Source of the DNA: Rhodocollybia butyracea
Taxonomy: Eukaryota; Basidiomycota; Agaricomycetes; Agaricales; Omphalotaceae
Length of the DNA stretch: 64,000 nucleotides
Reading direction: 5' to 3'
NCBI GenBank assembly: GCA_015501585.1
Contig: JADNRY010000324.1
Span: 1-64,000 of the forward strand
Shown here: one piece after another, positions 58,688 to 64,000 of the stretch
Numbering within the stretch: the stretch's first letter is position 1
Layout: the number at the start of each line of letters is the position of its first letter
Notes under the pieces: generated by a model
Database searches by the model: none
Told to the model about the DNA's origin: nothing
What the model saw: only the letters and a program-made list of their open reading frames with translations
Made by a program: the position numbers and the translations under genes

Positions 58688-59938
58688 ATGGTCAAACCTT
58701 CTGATATCATCAAACTCACGGGTACTAACTACTGGACCTGGAAGAACCAAGCCCAAGCTTTATTGCTTGCAGGAGGGTACTGGAATGCTGTTGATCCCTC
58801 AGTACCTGTCCCAAATGGTGCTGTACAAGCCAGAGCTTGGACTAGTGACAATCTGAAAGCTTATGGGATGCTCTACCTCACATTGAGCCCAGATGTCTGC
58901 ATCAAGGTAGACAATGTAGGTGTTTCAAACAGTGGCCGTCTTCTTTGGGCACAACTTGAAGCCTTCTATACACGATCAGACCCTGCTACTCGTTCATTAC
59001 TCATGTCCCAGTTCCAATCCATCACCCATGACATTTGGAAACCCGCCGATACTTTCCTTCAGCAGGTGCTCAGCATTGAGCGTCAGCTTCATGCTATCGC
59101 TGTTGCCCTTCCTACTTCTTTCGTTCAGGATAAAATCCTGGGTGGTCTCTCTGCGGTTTATGGTCCTATCATCACAGTCCTACAGAATGAATCGCCTCAG
59201 AAATCTGTTGCTGACATGATCACTACGATTAATGCCTGGGAGCTTAGTGACCTGCAGAAACGGGATTCCTTGATCAAGGTTGCACGTTCTGGGGGTGATT
59301 GGGTTCCTGCTCTGCCTTCTCCCAATCATGGGGGTGAGAGTGAAGAAGCACTTTACACTTCTCAATCCCGTCCTCGGCAGTCTTCTCGTTTTAACCCATC
59401 ATCTAACTCATCGACTCAGGCCTTACCAGAATTTGATTGGACTAACACCAAGCAGCGAACCAATGTCTGCTACCGATGCGGTCAATCTGGTCACTTTGCT
59501 CAATATTGCATATCGGTAATGCCTGATGATGTCCGCCAAAGCATTATCCGCAATCGTTCCAAATATGCTGCACTTTTAACTGAACCTGCTGAACCTCAGG
59601 CTGCCCCTCCGATGCAGCATGAAGCTCTTGCAGTTATGGACCTACCTCTCACCATTGACCCTGATGCCATGTCCCCTGAAGTACGTGAAGCATGGCTCAG
59701 TACTGTTACTCTATCAGAGGCCCACACTGCAATTCTCACTCCTGATTCATTGGCTCCTTCATCTCCGACTGATGCAACAGTGAGCTCTACTCCTAGTAGT
59801 GCTAGGAAGAAGAAGAAAAAGAAGAAAGGGAAATCATCATTGGGCATGTCTAGTGTTACTCATTCTTTTGAGGAGTTAAATCTTGCAGATGCAGCTACCT
59901 TGAGCGAGATTGAGGCGGATGAATATGAAGGTTTTTAG
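58688..59938 (+). CDS. copia-type Gag, intact (416 aa)
   Basis: I chose the ATG at 58688 (MVKPSDIIKLTGTNYWTWKN) because LTGTNYWTWK is the conserved start of copia gag proteins; the open frame extends to 58625 upstream. The gag body follows (LLWAQLEAFYTRSD, KPADTFLQQVLSIERQLHAI, DKILGGLSAVYGPI). A CCHC zinc knuckle, CYRCGQSGHFAQYC, lies at about residue 260. The tail has a Lys run (KKKKKKKGK) and ends ADEYEGF. There is no stop, no shift and no protease, integrase or RT. It presumably makes capsid particles and relies on another element's enzymes for copying, as proposed for plant TR-GAG elements. Confidence 0.9.
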   Translation: MVKPSDIIKLTGTNYWTWKNQAQALLLAGGYWNAVDPSVPVPNGAVQARAWTSDNLKAYGMLYLTLSPDVCIKVDNVGVSNSGRLLWAQLEAFYTRSDPATRSLLMSQFQSITHDIWKPADTFLQQVLSIERQLHAIAVALPTSFVQDKILGGLSAVYGPIITVLQNESPQKSVADMITTINAWELSDLQKRDSLIKVARSGGDWVPALPSPNHGGESEEALYTSQSRPRQSSRFNPSSNSSTQALPEFDWTNTKQRTNVCYRCGQSGHFAQYCISVMPDDVRQSIIRNRSKYAALLTEPAEPQAAPPMQHEALAVMDLPLTIDPDAMSPEVREAWLSTVTLSEAHTAILTPDSLAPSSPTDATVSSTPSSARKKKKKKKGKSSLGMSSVTHSFEELNLADAATLSEIEADEYEGF

Positions 59939-60050
59939 TCAATTATCTCTTTTCATTTTTACTGCTTTTAGTCATCTGGTGATTCACATTATTGAACAGT
60001 TTACTTTCTATGTAGATATAGTTTCTGGGGGTGTCTCGACTCAGGGGGTG

Positions 60051-60184
60051 TGTTGGTATGAGCCGAGACGCTGTACGTAGTTTACGGTCCGTAGTCACAT
60101 GTTAAATTACTTGCTTGTCTTAATACCACGTCGTCGTTTATCGTTCGCGTCCTTTTGTGGATATCCCGGGTCTAAAGTTTAACA
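60051..60184 (+). repeat. 3' LTR of the gag-only element (134 bp)
   Basis: Copy of the 5' LTR with CCCGGG in place of CCGGG. Confidence 0.93.
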
Positions 60185-60189
60185 GACTC

Positions 60190-60477
60190 GAACCAGTCCC
60201 CTGCTAGAGTTGTGATGTGAAAATCACAGCCTTGGCAGAGGGACTGGAACTTAATCCGGCTGTTTTGGACGGTCGGATTTAAACCACGTGCTTCTTTGTA
60301 CTTTGTCGTTTCTCTAAATCCATAGTGTCCTCAAACTCGTTGTATGAACTCATGAAGACGCTCAAAATCTTCGCCGATTTTCCACAAATAACATAGTGTT
60401 TTTATTTTTTTTGAAATTCGCGTTAGTTCTAGCGACGTGTCGATTGTCTGCGACACTTCGGTCTCACTTCCACCTTA
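60190..60477. other. Leader of the helicase remnant
   Basis: Non-coding by inspection; presumed 5' region of the RecQ-like gene, starting right after the target duplication of the gag-only element. Confidence 0.4.
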
Positions 60478-61430
60478 TGCCTCCCAAATACCCACAAGCA
60501 CTCGATGAAGGACGTCTGGAGAAAGCTGAAAGGGTTTTATGTGAGATTTTCGAAGTTTCAGAGCTTAGAGAGCACCAGAAACTCGCTGGAAGGAATATAC
60601 TGCAAGGTAAAAGCACTGTCTATGATGTTCCTACTGGTGGCGGCAAAATTCTCGCATTCTGGTATCCTCTCGCTCACAAACTGGGACTCGAAAGATAGCA
60701 TTTCAGTCTCGCAAAAAGTTGCACTAGTTGTCAGCCCTTTGAATGCTCTCATGAACTCACAGGTAGAGGCTTTGCAGAAGAGAGGCATTCCAGCTCTGGC
60801 TGTGAACAACGAGAAGGGTACTGGGAGTATAGATGATATATTTGAGGTGTGTATCTATTCTTTCTATCTTGATACTCCTCTCTAATTGCTGGTGCCTTTA
60901 GATAGACGAAGGTGGCCAAATTCGCGTGAAACATCGTGTTATCTTTATATCACCTGAAACTGCTGTTTCAACACCTTTTCATGAGAAGGTGCTCAAGATT
61001 AGGACATTCCGAGAGCACTGTATTGAGGTTGTCATTGACAAAGCTCACTGTGCTAGTGAATGGGGCGAAGAATTCCGTCCAGAATACGCACAACTCACAA
61101 AGCTTCTTGCATGACTTCCGAGTGGATTACCTGTACTTCTTGCCTCTGCCACCATGCCGGAGGATGTGATTCATGATGTCTTATTCAAGGTTGGCCTTCC
61201 GCAGGACTCCGCACGCATAGCCGTCTCGAATGCAAAGTATAATATTGCACTGTCAGTCCGCATTCTTCAGCATCCCGGTTCTACTTACGCCGACCTCTTC
61301 ACTCTGTTCCCAGTAGAACCCGATGCTGAATTCCCACAGACTCTCATATATGTCAACAACCGCAAAGAGGCTGAAGAAATACAAGATTTTCTTCGACGCC
61401 ACTGCCCATCACACTTGCCCACCAGCTCTG
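60478..61430 (+). pseudogene. RecQ-like DNA helicase, truncated
   Basis: From ATG 60478: FEVSELREHQKLAGRNILQG then VPTGGGKILAFWYPL (motif I, Walker A). After a one-base shift near 60690: VALVVSPLNALMNSQVEALQ (motif Ia). An intron follows (60847-~60900). Then RVIFISPETAVS, VIDKAHCASEWGEEFRPEYA (motif II; Lys where RecQ has Glu in DEAH), TGA at 61112-61114 where Arg is expected, LASATM (motif III) and QTLIYVNNRKEAEEI (motif IV). Motifs V and VI are missing: the frame is lost near 61430, just before the next LTR. Intact relatives unwind DNA and are multicopy in Agaricomycetes. This copy has a shift, a stop, a changed DEAH box and a missing C-terminus. Confidence 0.82.
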
Positions 61431-61472
61431 TTGAAACTAGATTACCGCTTATGAGTCGTATCTAATCAGTAA

Positions 61473-61945
61473 TGTGAGTCGACTAGACGCACTTGCTATA
61501 CGATCGATGAACTGTCGATATATGCTATGTTGAAACTCACCCTCAAACACTAGACGCAGCCTCTACGCAGGTTCGTATAGATGTAGTCAATTATGCCATT
61601 CGCTATTAGTCTTATGATACATAGCTTGTACGCTGCCTTGCAGTACCTATGAACATTACCTATAGAATTACCATACGGACTCCATCTTCTAGGGTACATT
61701 ATGCACATGTATATGCACTATGTTTAGCAGTACGACTCAAGTAGACTCATACATTGTTATAGGTTTATTATATTCTGTAGTATAAATACTGTAGATATTT
61801 TCCTGTAACAATAACCAAGAATCCTACTATTCGTCTGGACACTTGTTCTGCTCTCAACAAGCACTCTTACAAACTCCTGTAAACACCCTTACACTTCCAG
61901 GTGAGTATGCTGTTGACCTTGTGTTGACTGACCGCTGTTTCTACA
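61473..61945 (+). repeat. Candidate 5' LTR of the second copia element
   Basis: The end (GTTTCTACA at 61945) is fixed by the adjacent primer-binding site. The start TGTGAGTCG at 61473 is the best TG but cannot be verified because the 3' LTR is outside. A TATA-like TAGTATAAATAC is at ~61777. Confidence 0.55.
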
Positions 61946-61958
61946 GGTTATGGGCCCC
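61946..61958 (+). promoter_or_regulatory. Primer-binding site of the second copia element
   Basis: GGTTATGGGCCCC, identical to the site of the minus-strand copia element at 9320-9308. Confidence 0.78.
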
Positions 61959-62689
61959 GGATCGCTTCAACACATGTTGTGCCCTCCATTGTGCTTACTG
62001 CACTTGGTTAGACAGTGTTCAATGAACATCCAACGCTCATTCCTGGAGTGTACGAAGTTCGCGTGTTGTGCATAGCTGGTCATGGTACATGGTAACATTC
62101 ATGGATCACATTTCTCTCCATTCCTGCATTGTTCAAAAAATATACATGACTTTGCACACTGACACACACATGTATTTACATAGGCACCCGATGATCGAAC
62201 GAACTGTTTAAGGGCTTTGCTGTGATGGCATTCCCTTTAGGGTTTTATTCCCTGCCAGGTAGACTTGGGGTCACCGCTATAATAGCCATAAAAGCGTTCA
62301 TGTGCATCCGCTGGCAAACTGCGAACGATCATTGGGTTCTTGGCCTTCGTAGAATAATTGTACATACACATTACCTACCTGCTGCTTGCCTTAAGTTCTT
62401 CACATGCTGAAGGGATACTGTTCGATTGTGCTGCAAAGCACATCTGAACGTTGACTGAACGCATATTCTTGGCATTCAGTTACCCTATTTGTGTTCCGAT
62501 CAACTTAAGTGACTGAGTCCGAATTGGAATGATCGGATCAGTGGATGGAAAATGGATGGATAATTATATGCGATCAACACTGAAAACACTTGTCACGGGT
62601 TTCTGACTCTGTTGTTGTGATCTGTGTTCATAACTTGTGGAAGCACGTCACTGACTGTTGCTCTACTTTTTCTAGAACCTTATCAAAAC

Positions 62690-63910
62690 ATGTCTCTCTC
62701 AAACCTCTCTAGTGTTCCTCTCCTCAATGGGGCTAACTACCCCTCCTGGTCCAGTTCAATGACAGCGCTCCTTAGAGCCTCTCGTTGTTGGTCTGTTACA
62801 AGTGGACGAATCCCTCGCCCCAAACCAACATTCCGCAAGGCAAGCGCCTCTGAAGTTGCTGCTGGCACTTACAAGGCTAATGAAGATGTCGAGACCACTA
62901 CTGCTGAACGGCAGAAAGAGATTGAAGACTGGGACAGTCTTGACGACCAAGCCATGGGCTTAATTGCCCTCCGACTTCCTGATGACATCAGGGCTACTGT
63001 CCTAAAGACTGAATCTGGCGAAACATGGGACGAAATCAAAAAGATCTATGGCAAACCCGGCTCTGCCGGCACTTTTGGCATCTTCAAAGAGGCCATTAAC
63101 TTCCAAATCGACGGAAGAAACGACCCTACTCTTGCCCTAGCATCTTTAAACTCCACCTTCTCCCGCCTTGATGGCTCTGGTCTCATTCTTCCTGAACCGG
63201 TAAAAGCTATGATTCTCTTGGCCGCCTTACCTACTCAATGGGATAGTCTTGCGATGACAATCCTTTCTCGAGATGCTACTCTTCTTACTCCGTCCAACAT
63301 CATGCCGATTATTCAGGACGAGTACCGCCGCCGCCAATCCAACGCTACCTCTCTCGCGGCACGCATCTCCGGCGTCAAACGACAATCTGACTCCAAGTCT
63401 TCTTGGAATGATCAGAAAAAGAAGAAGGACACCAAGAAGGGAGCGCCTTACCCGGCAAGCAAACCTTCCAATGACTCGTCCTCTTCTTCCGACAAAGACA
63501 AAAAGACACGCCGCGGAAAGAAAGGAGGAAAAGGCAAAGAAAAGGCTCATGAATCGGCTGAAGTGGAGACTTCCGATGTCTCTAATTTCGCCACCTGCCT
63601 TGCCTCGCGCATTAACGACAGCTTCCTCCGTGAAGCCTCCCACGACTCCGTCCTTGACAGGATGAAGATCGAGGAAGTAGAGGTCGATCTCTCTGATCAC
63701 CTTTGGCCTCAGACCAAACTCGAAATGGACATTGACGAGGAAATGTATGGCTCTGGAGACGAGCGCCTTATTTTCTGGCAAGCTTCCCTTAATAGTTTTA
63801 AGGAAAAATTCACTGACCAATTGCACTCATTACAACAGATGTTCAATAATATGGCTGGAATCTCGAACGGTCCAAATGGACCTTATGTATCACATTCTCC
63901 ACGCTTATGA
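62690..63910 (+). CDS. copia-type Gag, intact (406 aa)
   Basis: The ATG at 62690 begins MSLSNLSSVPLLNGANYPSW; LLNGANYPSW is the copia gag start motif, so I prefer it to the upstream ATG at 62624. Residues ~80-230 form the helical gag body (DDQAMGLIALRLPDDIRATV, WDEIKKIYGKPG, LPEPVKAMILLAALP). No CCHC zinc knuckle is present. In its place is a very basic, Ser-rich stretch (DQKKKKDTKKG, KKTRRGKKGGKGKEK), which may bind RNA instead. An acidic helix-rich tail follows, to a TGA at 63908-63910. A stop between gag and the expected pol means either separate expression or a broken element; the next 90 bp do not decide this. Confidence 0.85.
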   Translation: MSLSNLSSVPLLNGANYPSWSSSMTALLRASRCWSVTSGRIPRPKPTFRKASASEVAAGTYKANEDVETTTAERQKEIEDWDSLDDQAMGLIALRLPDDIRATVLKTESGETWDEIKKIYGKPGSAGTFGIFKEAINFQIDGRNDPTLALASLNSTFSRLDGSGLILPEPVKAMILLAALPTQWDSLAMTILSRDATLLTPSNIMPIIQDEYRRRQSNATSLAARISGVKRQSDSKSSWNDQKKKKDTKKGAPYPASKPSNDSSSSSDKDKKTRRGKKGGKGKEKAHESAEVETSDVSNFATCLASRINDSFLREASHDSVLDRMKIEEVEVDLSDHLWPQTKLEMDIDEEMYGSGDERLIFWQASLNSFKEKFTDQLHSLQQMFNNMAGISNGPNGPYVSHSPRL

Positions 63911-64000
63911 ACTCTGTACCTCCTAGTGAGGGTAAATTAAATAAAATGGTTTCTAATGATGTGCATGGTGCGAATAAGAACCTTAGTCAGATATTTAACA

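Larger units (their letters stand above)
58398..60184 (+). mobile_element. Complete gag-only LTR retroelement (TR-GAG type), 1787 bp
   Basis: Two LTRs (58398-58530 and 60051-60184), TG/CA ends, differ by one base. The flanks are gactc on both sides, a perfect 5-bp target duplication. A primer-binding site GGTTATGGGC follows the 5' LTR; a purine-rich CTCAGGGGGTG precedes the 3' LTR. The only ORF is gag. The near-identical LTRs mean recent insertion. Confidence 0.92.
61473..64000 (+). mobile_element. Second copia element, 5' part (runs off the window)
   Basis: A candidate 5' LTR, a primer-binding site, a ~730-bp leader and a full gag ORF are present; pol would lie beyond 64000. It is inserted at or near the end of the helicase remnant. 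Confidence 0.7.

Noticed and set aside
60185..60240. tRNA gene suggested by a B-box-like complement of gactcgaacc
   Set aside because: No acceptor stem or A box in register; the word is partly the target duplication of the gag-only element.

Overview
The window is eukaryotic and looks like repeat-rich DNA of an Agaricomycete (mushroom-forming basidiomycete). The clues are short 45-65 nt introns with GTRNGT donors and YAG acceptors, a DUF6534 membrane-protein gene, F-box genes of the basidiomycete type, a DUF6570 Helitron-associated protein, a basidiomycete-only protein family with a WFNNR motif, a RecQ-like helicase fragment, and several copia and gypsy retrotransposons. The species cannot be named from sequence alone. 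No rRNA, tRNA, CRISPR or bacterial-type operon was seen.

Layout. 1-4.9 kb: a frameshifted gene of the WFNNR family, a ~95-bp minisatellite and a two-exon gene remnant. 4.9-9.7 kb: a dead minus-strand copia element with both LTRs. 9.7-15.35 kb: a hairpin minisatellite, then a long satellite built on an 11-bp monomer (consensus TAGCCTATCTG), broken by a solo LTR and MITEs and ending in a 1.5-kb AT-rich tail. 15.35-19.05 kb: a locus bounded by ~90-bp inverted sequences, holding a coiled-coil ORF and an apparently intact DUF6534 gene. 19-25 kb: nested MITEs, a zinc alcohol dehydrogenase with three single-base frameshifts, and a hairpin-rich element. 25.3-31.2 kb: an unknown ORF converging on a gypsy integrase, a 1754-bp near-identical tandem duplication, and two gene fragments.

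31.2-50.3 kb: the most striking region. Two ~4.4-kb arms in inverted orientation (31218-~35650 and ~45370-49856) carry the 11-bp satellite, the AT-rich tail and a gag-like fragment whose broken translation is the same in both arms. The spacer holds three hAT-type MITEs, two with perfect 8-bp target duplications, and two tiny LTR-like insertions. 50.3-56 kb: decaying F-box genes, a DUF6570 remnant and a 379-bp near-perfect palindromic element. 57.1 kb: a perfect 26-bp-stem hairpin. 58.4-60.2 kb: a complete gag-only LTR element (133-bp LTRs, 5-bp target duplication, intact gag). 60.4-61.5 kb: a RecQ-like helicase remnant. 61.5-64 kb: the 5' part of another copia element with an intact gag.

As a whole this is a transposon graveyard with some young events: near-identical inverted arms, the tandem duplication, and the gag-only element. 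Nonsense mutations that can be read against family expectation fit C:G to T:A change, while many frameshifts lie at or near homopolymer runs. The first suggests cytosine deamination or RIP-like mutation; the second may include assembly error. Two retroelements share the same 13-nt primer-binding site and a third shares its first 10 nt; it fits an internal (half) initiator-tRNA primer.
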